Shown piece by piece: positions 24,372 through 35,916 of a stretch of 64,000 nt of DNA (positions are counted from its first letter, which is position 1; each line of letters opens with the position of its first letter). A program made the position numbers and the translations under genes. This DNA comes from Cryptomeria japonica. Lineage: Eukaryota > Streptophyta > Pinopsida > Cupressales > Cupressaceae. The notes beneath the pieces were generated by a model. The model worked only from the letters and a program-made list of their open reading frames with translations, was not told where the DNA came from and ran no database searches. The DNA lies in assembly GCF_030272615.1 (NCBI RefSeq), contig NC_081415.1, forward strand, positions 376,789,392-376,853,391, read 5' to 3'.

Positions 24372-26582
24372 GCAGCCCAAATGACTGAATTAAAGGATTC
24401 TTCAGAGAGTGATGCTGCCACGAAAAATCTAAGGCTAAATAGAGAAGCAAACAAAGAGTGATTTCTGTAGAGGATCATAGAGATTGAGTAGAAGGAAGTC
24501 AGTCGGTAACAGGGTTTGGCAAAGGGTTTAACCGATAAGGTCAAGGCAACCTACAAAGTTGCAAGAGTGCATTGGTGAAGGTAACTGTTAGTTCCAGAAC
24601 TGATAGGAAGACACCAAAAGGTGTTGTAGTGGAGAGCATGTGAAGAGGAGATCCGACATAGCAGAAAAAGAGAAAAGGTAACCGGTTGAGTGAACTGATA
24701 AGTCAGCAGTAGAAGAGTGTAGCAGAGAGCAAGAAGATAGAGAACCAATAGAGAGCTTAAGAGAGGCAGGGTGATAGGAAGAGGAGAGAACCAGTAAAGC
24801 AGAAAAGGAGTTATATCGACAAGGTCAAGTGTATACAGTGGTTACAAGATTCACTTGTAACAGAATAACTAATTTTTTATTTTGTTGTGTATTGTAGATC
24901 ACTGAGTTGGAGCTCGGTGCAGGGGTTGTAGCTCATTGGGTTGGTGCCCTAAATTAGGGGTTGGTTCTCCTTGGGTTGGTGCCCTAAAATCAGGGGTTGG
25001 TGCTCCTTGGGTTGGTGCCCTAATCATTGTAATCAGAAGTTCATTGTGAGTTGGATTGCAGCAGTTGTCTCTAGCAGCATTTCTCACTGAGGTTTTCCCA
25101 TCTTGGATTTTCCTCATACATGTTGTTGTTATGAGATGTCCTATTATGTGTGAATGCATTTGTTATTAGTCTCCCCACTAACCAGTAAGTTTGCATTCAG
25201 TTAGATCTATTAACCAGTATACTCACATAGTATTGTTAAAGGGAAAAGTTTGAGAACCACTAATTTACCCCCCTCTCAGTGGATTATTGTGTCCAACATC
25301 CCTATTACAAGTCTTTTTAAGTTTTTAAAGTGTTTTTTGTCATATGTTTACTTGTAATGGGAATTTATTTCCGTATTACAAGATTTTTATGTTTTTATTC
25401 CTTTTAGTTGTAATAGGGATTTTATTTCCCTATTAGAAGTCTTTATGTTCCTTTATGCTTTTAAAACTTGTAATGGGGATTTTATTTCCCTATTACCAGT
25501 TGTTTTGTTATTTCTTTTTGCTCTTCTTCCTTTCAAACCCAAAATTGCTCAAGTGAAGGAAACGTAATACAATTTAAAACTTGTAAAGGGGTTTTAAAAG
25601 TTGATTGCTTCTTTGGAGGGCACATTTGCTTGTAGTTGGAGAAAAAACCCGATCTGCATTCTTGCTCTCACAAATATGATTCTTATGGAATTATTCCCTT
25701 GAATCCATCCCACATTCTTTCTATGTTACTGGAGATCAATGGTTGGTGCCACATTTTTCGGATTCAATGGTTTTGGCAAATGCCTTGTGCATAAATATAA
25801 GGATTTTTGGCTCCATTTTTTGTTGTGTAAGCTCCACGTTTTGGGTGCCCATATTCCGCCATTGTTGCCACATTTGTAACATGTTTTACATCCTTCATTC
25901 ATTGAAGAGTGTTTGACATCAAACATATCTCTCTTTCCAAGCCAGTTTTTGTGGAGTTGGATGAATAAAAATCCATTTTTAGCTACCAAGGAATACCAAC
26001 GTGTTGGTTTCTTCACCTATTTAAAAGAGCGTTATGGTTTCTCCCAAGCTCATTTATTTTGGCCAAGCAAGATTTCGGGTTTTATAAATTTGATTACAAA
26101 TTGAAGTTTTTTCCCTTTTCCAAAGTTGTCAAGTTGAAAATGTGTCTTTCCTTGTCACATAAATTTTGTCATTACTAGTCAAAATCATTATTTTCATTTT
26201 CCCCTCATGTCAAAACCCCATTTCATCCATTCATTTCACACCTTCATTCATTTTTCCCATTTAAATTCTACTTGTAGTTGGAATTTTAAAACCCGATTGC
26301 AGTTGTGTCTTCACTTGCAGTCAGCCTTCCAAAGCCCAAAATTGGTCCAAAATGCACTCAAACAACACTTGAAAATGATTCTTGAAGGTCCAATTACAAG
26401 TAAAAACTTTTGGTTACCCATTACACATATGAAGTTTCATGTTTTTTCTCCATAATTGCAAGTTAATGCTCTTATTTTTTCACACATGCAATGCAGTTTC
26501 CAGAACCCGAAATTTACTTGTGAGACCATTTTTGCATCAATTTATCCCTTCCCTTATTAGTTTTTTTTGCACACACGACCTA

Positions 26583-28440
26583 CCTATTAACAAGTTCTGA
26601 TTCAAATAGTTAGAATGAACCAAAGGAAAACTTAGAGGGCGGGGGGGGGGGGTGAATCAGTTTTCCACAAGTACTGTCAACCAGTACCAAGAATATCAAC
26701 CGGAAAACTAGAACATGAATGATAACTTCTAGAGAAACAAATCATGAACCAACTGAATATGACAAGCATATAATCATCCTCAATAACCATCCAAAACCAA
26801 ATCCAACAATCTGATCATACCATATCAGAATCTCTGATAACCTAAGCCAAAACCATGTCAAACCAGAACAAGTCAGCAATTAACTAGGACAAGTCAGTAA
26901 CCAATTGGACCAGTGTTGACATCAATGACAACACATAATCAATTATTTCATAATGCCAAAATTCTCCCCCTTTGGCATTGATGGCAACACTGAATGTGAA
27001 AAACATCCAAGTGCCAAGGAATGCCAACAATCTCCAAAACTGATCTGAAATATTTCTCTCCAACTGATCTGAAATATCTCTCCCCCTGAGATTTTATGTT
27101 TTTCACATGAGAAACTCTCCCCCTTTGACATAAATGACAAAGGGTTGATGCCAAACCAAATAGTTGAATACTCCCCCTGAGCAGCAAAATCATCTCATCC
27201 ACCCAGATCAAAAGATAATTATGATAAGCTCATCGGATTGATGCATCCCTACATTTCTAAGTCTCTTCTTAAGGGGTGGTGACCCCCAGCTAATCTCTAA
27301 GATATTCAAAAGTATCTTTACGTAATGGTTTAGATAGAATATCTGCAATTTGTTCCTTAGTGGTCACATATACCAATCTAACTTCCTTTGCTTCAACCTT
27401 TTCCTTCAAGAAATTATACCTTATAGATGTGTTTTGATTTGGAATGAAATATTGAATTCTTTGACATATCAATACCAGTTATATTATCATAGTGAATAAA
27501 AATAGGCTCATCATAACTTACCCTTATATCCTTCAACATTTGCTTCATCCATAAGATCTGAGTGAACATAATCTGAAATCATCATCCTTTGGATACCATA
27601 ACCCATAATCTGTTGTTCCTACCAAATACCTGAATATTCTTTTAATAACAATATCATGACTTTCTCTTGGATCTGACTAAAATCTAGAAGTAATGCAAAT
27701 AAAATTAATTATATATGGTCTGGTCTAAGTTAAGTACAGTAATCCACCAATCATTGATTTGTGTCTAGTTGGGTTCACTCTAGGAGATTCATCTTCCTTT
27801 GACAATTTGCAACCGATTATCATAGGGCTTCCAACTGGTTTTGATTTTTCAAGTACAAATTTCTTAAGAAATTCCTTCACATATTTAGATTGACAAATGA
27901 AAATACCTTTATTAGTCTGAGTAATCTCCAAACCTAAGAAAAATTTCATCTCACCAATCATAGACGTTTCAAATTCATTCTTCATGTCATCAGCAAATTT
28001 CATGCATACACTTTCTCTTGGATTTGACTAAAATCTAGAAGCAATGCAGACAACATTCATTATATTCAGTCTAGTCTAATTTAAGTATAGTAATCCGTAG
28101 TACAGTAATCCTCCAATCATTGATTTGTATCTAGTTGGGTTCACTCTAGGAGATTCATCTTCCTTTGACAATTTGCAACCGGTTATCATAAGGGTTCCAA
28201 CTGGTTTTGAGTTTTCAAGTCCAAATTTCTTAAGCAATTCCTTCACATATTTAGTTTGACAAATGAAAATACCTTTATTAGTCTAAGGAATTTGCAAACC
28301 TAATAAAAATTTCATCTCACCAATCATAGGCATTTCAAATTCATTCTTCATGTCATCAATAAATTTCAAGCATAGACTTTCATCTCACCAATCATAGACA
28401 TTTCAAATTCATTCTTCATGTCATTTCAACTGGTTTTGAG
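26583..28440 (-). mobile_element. SIRE-like copia fragment C4
   Basis: The minus strand carries the end of a copia pol, repeated GGGGGAG tracts (26970, 27060, 27125 and 27170 areas), then a short LTR (about 26963 to 26620). The LTR ends in a C11 tract with CCCTCT, as SIRE-like LTRs do. It is broken on both sides and has no TSD. The junction at 26583 abuts the truncated right LTR of G3. Confidence 0.6.
27290..28375 (-). pseudogene. C4 RT/RNase H remnant with duplicated segment
   Basis: 27725-28003 encodes copia RT downstream of the catalytic site (GEMKFFLGLEITQTNKGIFI, KYVKEFLKKF, SPMIIGCKLSKEDESP, MIGGLLYLT). 27290-27472 encodes the RNase H/C-terminal end (KEVRLVYVTTKEQIADILSK, PLRKDTFEYLRD). 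The stretch about 27665-28010 is repeated at about 28015-28375 with further decay (stops and lost codons), and a third short piece runs to about 28420. The intervening RNase H core is mostly lost. Confidence 0.75.
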
Positions 28441-29830
28441 TTTTCATGACCCAAAATGGATGAAGGAGGTGGTGGAGGAACATATTTTGAAGGTTTGGAT
28501 GGAGGAATAGCAATTTTGGATGCCAATTTGGATTTTTCAATTTGTGCTTCTATGAGCCACTTGGGAATCCATATTATTTTTTTATTTTCATGCTTTTGTA
28601 GTTTCTTCGAACGCAATGCTTGCACAAGGTATTTAGGAACCCATATAGATTTTGAATTTTCTTTCTTTTGCTCAGTGGGCCTTTGTGGCCTTTTGGACAT
28701 TTTTTTTCTTTTTGGATCATATTTTTCTTTTCTTTGACATGTTGATTAGATTGTACATGTTGATCCTTGAATACATGTGGATTGTTGAACTTATGACTTT
28801 TATGTCTAGCATCCAAATCGCTTGGAGGGGAAATGGAATGTATGGATGGATATAAATGATATGAAGGTCTTTTGGATGGATGGAAGGTGTTCAAAGATGT
28901 GTGCGGTTGTTGATCCTACATACGAGATGGAGGGATATAAGGACCTTAAATGGATTGAAGGGATGAATGGGAAGGCGTATATTTGGATTTAGGTTTTGAG
29001 ATACCAACATCTTGAGGAATGTCACTCATGCAATGGCCATTAATATTTTCTTTGATATGGAGGGGTTCTTGCTTGTGAAGGTCTACCCCTTTTCCCTTAT
29101 AAATATTTTGACTCGTAGGATACTCTTTGGTTTGGGAAGAAGACCTGATTCCATTATGAGGTGGATATGACATGAAAGAAATGATGGGATCATGAAGTGG
29201 ATCAGACTGGACCAATGTGGAGCAACCCATTGTACATGTAGGGGGTTCATGAACATCTTTCACTAACATGTTAGAATCATGAGGGGGATTAGGATCACAA
29301 GGGGGACTAGGATCATGTGGTGGACATGGATTAATGGAAAGCTCTTTATGATATGGAATGGGAGGAATTATGGGATCATCAAAACAAATCAGATCTTGGA
29401 GTGTATATGGAGGAATAAATGGATCTTGTGGAGGATTTAAAGTGGTAATAGAGTCTTGTGGTGGACATGAAAATGAAAAGATACTTTGATCTTGACAAGG
29501 AGGAAGATCATTGGATTCCTCTTTAAAGGTCTTCTGCTCTTGACTTTCAATGGGATCATTAGGAAGAATGGAAGGGATATCTTAACCTTTCTTAGGGAGT
29601 TTAATTTCAATGGGACTTGAAAAGGTGTTTTGCTCTTACATAGAATGGAAAGGGATAGGGGGATCATCATCAGTGTTTGGAAAGATGGAATCCTAGTCAA
29701 CAATTGGATGGGATTGTTCATTCTTGGTATCTTGATCTTGATCCTCCTTCTTTGATTCATCCTCTTGACATCGAGTTCACCAAGAAATGTAACTAGGAAA
29801 TCAGGCATAAGCATCATAACATATGAGTTA
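28416..29830 (-). pseudogene. Decayed proline/histidine/serine-rich ORF, unrecognised
   Basis: On the minus strand, open pieces in nearly one frame (broken by a few stops) run from about 29830 to 28420. The upstream part is rich in Pro-Pro-His-Asp and Asp-Pro words. The downstream part is basic and contains two copies of a decapeptide (IWVPKYLVQA and IWIPKWLIEA) spaced by 14 residues. No known domain is recognised. It lies beside the G1 LTR and may be gag-region debris of a gypsy element, or the start of a second internal region if G1 is part of a dimer. Confidence 0.4.
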
Positions 29831-29869
29831 GCTAACTGTCTCACATAAAATGGTTAGTCAAAATTAGTA

Positions 29870-30785
29870 TTCATTATAACCAAAACCATTTAAAATGAGA
29901 TATCAATAAAAATTTAAAATGAAAGCATAATGGAAGACATCAATGAATAAACTAACTAAACTCCCTCATGATGCTCCCATTGTCGTATATCTTTCTTGTC
30001 CTCCTCGTCTCCATGAACTTTTCTATCTCCAAAGTTGACTAATGGAGAGTGGGAGAGAGAGATGGAGTTGTGTGGAATGCTATCAAACTAGCATAACAAC
30101 ATGATGATGGATGAATGATAAGTGGATATGCAACCAAAACATCACCATAAGTCTATGATAAAAAGTGGATTTTAGAATCAAAATGGCATTATGATAGTGC
30201 AATGATAAGTGGATGATTTGGTGTGAGTAGAGGCTTCAATTTATAGAGTTTCAGGCTTGGCAATGAATAGTTAAGATCAAAAGTAGGATGAAGGGCTTAT
30301 ATTGAAAGCAAGTGTGGTCCCATATTTGAAGGTCTAGCATTGTGAAAACTGTCACAAGGGGAAGAGGGGTCCAAGGGTAAGTGTGCTCACACATGTGTGA
30401 GAACATTTTGGGAAGAACAAATATCATAGGGGAAAGGAGAAGATGTGCTCACACATATGTGAGCAACATTTGGAAATTCCAAGAAGATGACAAGTGGAAC
30501 ACTTGCGGTAAATGTGTAAGGGCTAAGAAAATGGAGGATATGACATACGAGCCAAAAGAGGAAAGTGTAGGCTAGCTCCATGGGGAAGAGCAATTCTCAC
30601 TCATGTGTGAGCACCCCTTGGGAAAAGATTATGTGGATGGGTGAGTTAATTTGGGTAGATGTGTAGTATTTTAAATTTGAATAAATACAAATAGGGTTTA
30701 GGATTTGAGTTAATTAGTTTAATTTAGGAATTAGAAGATAGGTTTGTAGGAATCACAGAATTAGCTTAATAAAATATGAATTAAT
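29870..30785 (-). repeat. G1 3' LTR, distal part, with promoter
   Basis: Continuous on the far side of C2 with 45682-45940, as shown by TSD TTAAT. On the minus strand it holds three near-palindromes (30614-30594, 30467-30445, 30401-30386), then a TATA box CTCTATAAATTG (30248-30238), then about 370 bp of AT-rich sequence. The left end of the LTR is not defined; I see no PBS. Confidence 0.55.
30238..30248 (-). promoter_or_regulatory. TATA box of G1 LTR
   Basis: The minus strand reads CTCTATAAATTG, downstream of the three CTCACACATGTGTGAG-type palindromes. This is the expected order for U3 control elements and a core promoter. Confidence 0.5.
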
Positions 30786-31876
30786 TATTGGAAAGATACA
30801 CTTCACAGGTTATCAGGTGTTTTCATTCATGACAACCCAAGTCAGTATACCCATCCACATTATATTATTTGATCATACCAGAAGTCAAATTGGAGAGTTG
30901 TTCGATTTCGGCAAGCTTAGAACAGAGCATCTAACAGTGTTCAGTATTTTGGTTTGGATTTCTTCTTGGGTTAACATTTTATATTGCAAATCTAAGGATA
31001 GGTTGATAGATGTCTAGAACACCTTATTCTAGAGTTTTGGTCTTTGGTGATGATTCGTGTGCAAGATACAAGCCTCTGAGTACCGGGTTTTGGTTTGCCA
31101 ATTAAGATCAAGTCGACTTATGTAGTTGATCTTTGTGTGGATTTTATGAAGCAGTTTTGGTGATTGGTTTGGTGATCCAAGAGTTTTGGCCGATAGTTCT
31201 GGTAACATGTAATCAATTATTTTGGTCTGCATTAGTATTTGTATTTAGATTCAGCTAACTACTAATACACGTTTTAATAATATCTTAAGTATTCATGAGC
31301 TGACTAGCGATGGATCCAATTTCTTGTTGTGGATATATATGATCGATGTATTTAATCATTTTTGGGTATGGTAAATGGTGTGTGATCTATTATGCACAGT
31401 TTTACATGTGTAGGATAGAGATTTATGCTCTAGATCATAGCAAAATAATGTAACAGGGCATTGTGAGATGAAGTGTATGAAATCAGTATAATGTACCTAA
31501 CAGGAACTGTAATCAAGCATTTGTAGATGTTATTCTTTAGTTCAATCACTCTAGTTATGTTTTGTAATTGATTTGAAGGCAATGAGCCTCTCTTAAGAAG
31601 TCAGCTCTCGGCAGTGAGCTCGAATGCATGTGCATTCCCCATTGTAACACTTCTGCAAAGTATACTTATTTTGTGGGTTCATCCCCATCGTGGTTTTTCC
31701 CTTTACCGGGTTTCCACATACAAAAATCCTTGTGTTATGGTGTTGTGGTTATTTTTTTTATGTTCTTGCATCTTTCTTTTGATTAAATGTATTAAGTGGT
31801 TGAAAGAATAGTTTAATAATATCAATGTTTGCAAAACACATTCACCCCCCCCTCTCAGTGTTACTTCATTTCAACA
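30786..31876 (+). repeat. 5' LTR of C2
   Basis: Starts TATTGGAAAGATAC (the right LTR has intact TGTTGGTAAGAGAC) and ends CACCCCCCCCTCTCAGTG...TTTCAACA. It is followed by ATTGGTATCAGAATG (31877-31891), a decayed initiator tRNA-Met PBS. Confidence 0.9.
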
Positions 31877-31935
31877 ATTGGTATCAGAATGTGGTTCCTC
31901 AAAATAAGTTTAACAGCTTGAGGAAGATCTGGGAA

Positions 31936-33154
31936 GGTGATTCAATGGATTCTGGTGGTCTTGATCAATAGCTCCTAGTTGCACTAGATGATCTTGATCA
32001 GTCTAAAGCAGAAGTTTGGGAGTTGCAGGCGAAATGTTGAAAGTTTCATTCAGTCATTGAAAGAGAAACTAAACAAGTCCAGAAAAAAGAGAAAGGAACT
32101 TTGTGAATAGATAAAGAAGAAAGAAAGAAAATGCATTGATGATGATAACCTAATTCAAGCCTTGAAGGAGAAGACAGACGAATGTGAAAAGCTTACAAAA
32201 GATAATGCAATCCTGAAACATGAGATGGAATCTATCGTAATGGGATTGACCAAGGAAATTGAAGGAAGAAAGAAGAGTGGAGAGAATCTTAATCAATCCT
32301 TGAAAGAAAGAACTGATGAATGATACAGACTTGATTGTCAGATTGGCCAGCTAAAGCTTGAACTGCAAGAATCCAAACACAATGAGGAAGAACTTGAAAG
32401 GAAGATTGTCATTCTTAGGGATTAACTTGTGACTGCAAATGAGTACAAGGAGAAGTTCAAGATTATCTCAGCTAAACTTGATATGATGCTTGAAATCCAA
32501 AGAAGGTGGATGACAAGCAAGGTCTTGGATTTGAGAAAGTTGAAAGCTCTAGATCTAGTCAACTCAATCCCAAGTCAGAAAATTAGAAGAGCAAACCTAG
32601 AAGGTCCCTTGTAAGAAAACTTAATGCTCAAAGGTATACATCGTTCAATGGTAACTACTTTGTTTGCAATAAATTTGGTCATAAAGCTATTCAATACAGA
32701 AGTAGAATGAATCATAATGGTCCATCTCACTCCGATTAGTGTTTCAAATGCAATAAGTATGGACATAAATCAAGTGAATACAAAAGCATGATAAATAACT
32801 CTTTTAATAGAGGGAATGTTAGATGTCTTGTATACAATAGGGTAGGACACATTGCTAATCAGTGTATATCAAGACGAAATAAAGTGAATTTTGGGTTTGG
32901 ACAAAGAAATGTTGTGTGCTACAATTGCAACAAATCTAGTCATATTGCAAGATTTTGCAAAAGCAAGAACATGGAAAAGAAGGGTCCCGCAGACAAGAAC
33001 AAAAGTGTGTAGAAAGATGATAAAGGGAAAACGGAAAGAAGATGTGGATGAGATAAAGAAGAAAATGAACAAGACATGGGTGAAGAAGAGTGATTTTGAA
33101 GCAGGAAAAGGGTCTGCACCTAAATTTGGTGTTGGAGATTCCTACAGGAATTAA
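31936..33154 (+). pseudogene. C2 gag remnant: coiled coil plus zinc knuckles
   Basis: The N-terminal part is a long heptad-rich coiled coil (ALDDLDQSKAEVWELQ; ALKEKTDECEKLTKDNAIL; QIGQLKLELQESKHNEEELE). It is followed by SAKLDMMLEIQRR, which resembles the LDxxLxxQRxxxDxxGLGY linker of SIRE-like Gag. Then come four knuckle-like modules: FVCNKFGHKAIQ, CFKCNKYGHKSSE, CLVYNRVGHIANQC and CYNCNKSSHIARFC. Several knuckles have lost cysteines, and stops occur near 31968, 32036, 32320 and 32424. The usual N-terminal copia Gag domain is absent, as in C3, so its loss predates the split of the two elements. Confidence 0.75.
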
Positions 33155-33521
33155 TTTAAGGCCTCTAGCCTAGGGGGAGTTTCTAAGAAAAACCTATTTC
33201 CTCCTGCTAGCAGTTGGTTCCTGAATCCAATAGGATGACAAAATTTGTATTGGGACATTGAGTTGGAAGGATTTCCAAAAGAAATTTGGTAATATTAAAG
33301 ATCCGCAGATGAATTTTTGTAAAAAAGTCTGAGAAGCAAGGGTATTCGAAAGGTTTAGGGCAAGAGCATTTATTGCGCTAAAAAGTTAAGTGTGTAGATG
33401 ATAAAAGGAAACTTTACCTTCTCATTTGCCACTTTGTGTTAGAAGAGAAAAGAGGTTAAGAGTGCTCTGCAAGAAGATTTCCCAAAGATCAAAGTCGTCA
33501 GAAGATTCCCATAGAAAACCT
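33155..33521 (+). other. C2 spacer between gag remnant and C3, no gene
   Basis: Contains CTAGGGGGAG-like purine tracts and short broken frames. There is no protease motif where one would be expected in an autonomous element. It ends at the C3 junction AACCT. Confidence 0.5.
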
Positions 33522-34681
33522 TGTTGGAATTTTGATAATGTTTGTACTTAGTTGAGATGGTTGTTGGCATGTTTAGTTGTGATTGTCATTGATGGACACA
33601 CACTTATTTTATGTATGAGTTATTCTCAATCGGTAATATGTGTTGTATTGCTCAAACTGGTATTATATGTCCTTGTATGTATAGTCTTTATTTGTAGAAG
33701 ACTATCGGTGTTTTGCAGAAGAAGCTTACTGGTCAAAGCATGACTAAAGACCTCAAGCGGTATGAAGACCCCAAGTGGAATGAGGAGCCCTAGGGGAAGT
33801 TAACCTTTTTTATCGGAACACTATGTTCCAGTTTACCAGTCTTTGTTTATTAATCGGTAATTGGTATACTGTTAAACTAGTAAACTTGTAAAGTGTGATG
33901 AGTTATCATCCACCGACACTTTGGCGGTGTTTCTGCGTCGGGTTACCAAATGTGTCTAGATGCTTTGAACCTAGGAAATTGTAATCCAATCTCATTGGAC
34001 TGACATGAAATCAGCTTCCTATTTAAGGACATCATGTCTAGGGTTTTAGTAAGGTGTATGTGTGTATTGAAGAGTGAAGTTGTTATAGAAACATCATGCG
34101 ATAGAGATTGAACATGCAAAGGATAGAAGACTGAAGTAATGCTGCAATGCATTAACAGGGAGTAGTCAAGGATCTAATCAAGAATTATGTGCTACTTTCT
34201 AGATCATTCACTTGTTGATTACTAATCTCTTCGACAAGTCTAAAACCCTTAACCGGGTAGGCCCAGTCAAGCCTATTGAAAATCCTCTAACAAGGTGGTT
34301 CATAGTTGTGGATCTGAAATCCTGTAATAGGGTAGTCTTTAATAGGACTTATCTCCTAACACAGATTTGTATTCCTCATAGGATCTGTTCTGGTGAAGAA
34401 CATTGTAAGGCCTTAACCGGTCTGGTTGCTATTCTGCAGACAGTTGACTTGTAAGTTTTACTCACCGTGGTTTTTCCCATTTGGGTTTCCACATCAAAAT
34501 ATCTTATGTTATGGTTATTGTGCTTCTGTGGGTGAATTATTTATTTGCTATTTGGCTTATCTATGTTTTAACTAGTTTATTGTTTAATCTACTATACCAA
34601 TCTGCAGTAAAATTACTTAAGAGTTTGGTTAAATTTTCGGGCATATTAATTCACCACCCCCCCCCCTCTTAGTATTCATCA
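33522..34681 (+). repeat. 5' LTR of C3
   Basis: TGTTGGAATTTTGATAATG...CACCCCCCCCCCCTCTTAGTATTCATCA. A TATA-like CTATTTAAGG lies at 34019-34028. Confidence 0.93.
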
Positions 34682-34696
34682 ATTGGTATAAGAGCC
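34682..34696 (+). other. Primer-binding site of C3
   Basis: ATTGGTATAAGAGCC directly after the LTR; one change from the copia initiator tRNA-Met PBS ATTGGTATCAGAGCC. Confidence 0.88.
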
Positions 34697-34731
34697 AACC
34701 TTTTTCTAAGTCTAACCACTTGAAAGGAGAT

Positions 34732-35916
34732 ATGGGGGAATACAGCATGAGGGAACTCACTCACCGTTTGGTTGAATCTGAGAGAGCCTATGATGAACTT
34801 AAGATCAAGTATAAAGCCTCTTTAGCCAAAAGAAGAGAGCTTGCTAAGAAAATGATGGAAATTACTGAGAACAGCTCTTCTGATGAAGCAAACATGGATG
34901 CCCTAGTCCAAGAAGTGGAGAAATTGAATGAGTCCAAAACTAACCTAAGGAGGGAGCCGAAAGGACTAACTATCAAGATGAGTCAGGATCTAGAAAACAA
35001 AAGAAAAGTTGAAGATCTAGTGCAGGACAAGGAGAACGAGATCTCTAAGCTGAAATAAGAGATTGGTACAGTCACCGCTTATCTGCAAGAGGGTAAGGAA
35101 GAAAAAGAAGAAATACAAGCAGAACTGAATGCGGCCATTTCTCAAAATGAAACCTTGATGAAGACCAATGATGTTGTTTCCAAGGAACTTGCTGAGACAA
35201 AGGAGATACTTACAAAGTTCAACCGGAGTGCTGTGAAGCTGGACCAAAAGCTAGAATCAATGAAGCCATCAAAGGATACCTCTGGACTTGGTTTCTCTGC
35301 ATATGAGGAAGGTGAAACCTCTGGAACCAAAACTAGTGCACCAAAGGAGCAATCGACACCTCAACCAAAGAAAAGGTAAGCCAAAATTCAAACCTGTATG
35401 CTTTAACTATCATAAGGAAGGACATACTACCAATGTGTGTAGGAGTAAGACTTATAATAATTTTCCTTACATGCAAAACAATGTGTACAAGCACAATGCT
35501 AGAACTGGTAGGTTTAATGGTCATTGTTATGCATGAAACAAGTTTGGGCATAGATCTTTGGAGAGAAAATCAGTTATGAACAGCCCTGGAAGTTATGCAC
35601 CAAGATCTAAAGGAGTTTTCCCAAAACCTCCTATGAACCGGAACCCAAACTAGTATAGAACCTATGACCACTGGTCAAATGGTTATGAAGTGGCAACCGG
35701 TTGGAGAGAAACCTATTTGATCTATCGTGGTAGTGGGCACACTGCTACAACATGCAGGAGGAAGAATGGAAAGGTGAACACCAAACCACGGAGAGCACCT
35801 GGTATGGTATGCTATCATTGTCACAAACCAAGATCCTGCCAGAGCATGCAAATTGAGACAGAATCCATCAGAAGAAAGACCGATCGACCCAAAAGGAAAA
35901 GGAAAGGTCGATGTTG
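34732..35916 (+). pseudogene. C3 gag remnant: coiled coil plus zinc knuckles
   Basis: ATG at 34732 (MGEYSMRELTHRLVESERAY). A charged coiled coil covers about the first 175 codons, with a TAA at 35056. Then SAVKLDQKLESMKPSKDTSGLGF matches the SIRE-type Gag linker, followed by a frameshift near 35375. Knuckle-like modules follow: CFNYHKEGHTTNVC, CYA-stop-NKFGHRSLE, a third with first Cys lost (IYRGSGHTATTC) and a partial CYHCHK. It ends in a basic tail. As in C2, the N-terminal copia Gag domain is missing and no protease follows. Confidence 0.78.

Larger units (their letters stand above)
17819..24690 (+). repeat. Tandem duplication within S1, second copy split by S2
   Basis: Copy A runs from 17819 to about 19560-19637. 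Copy B runs 19638-19769 and 23075 to about 24690. Both start GAAGGCATAGTAATGCAG and contain TGTTACTAAAGATCACATCAA. Each has its own TATA-like box followed by ATGCAGCCCA (19230-19240 and 24363-24371). Confidence 0.85.
17709..25298 (+). mobile_element. SIRE-like long solo LTR S1 with an internal tandem duplication
   Basis: Begins TGTTGGCATTGTG, ends GTGTCCAACA and has TSDs TCCCT (17704-17708 and 25299-25303). Its end (TTACCCCCCTCTCAGTGG...CCAACA) matches the C-tract ends of the C2 and C3 LTRs. No gag, pol or PBS is present, so a solo LTR is the best reading. Without the nested S2 it is about 4.3 kb. It contains a 1819-bp tandem duplication, so the original LTR was about 2.5 kb. Confidence 0.78.
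11306..26582 (+). mobile_element. Gag-only gypsy-like element G3 with giant LTRs, right LTR truncated
   Basis: Homologous LTR sequences flank an internal region of about 2.4 kb (14642-17063) that has a PBS and gag but no protease, RT, RNase H or integrase. The left LTR is 11306-14641. The right LTR is 17064-17708 joined to 25304-26582, split by S1. It stops at a point matching about 13227 of the left LTR, so about 1.4 kb is missing. The LTR outer boundaries are estimated from where homology starts. The element would need enzymes from an autonomous relative. Confidence 0.75.

Noticed and set aside
26641-26653. G13 homopolymer as a regulatory element
   Set aside because: It is the reverse of the C-tract found at the ends of SIRE-like LTRs and is prone to slippage and sequencing error.
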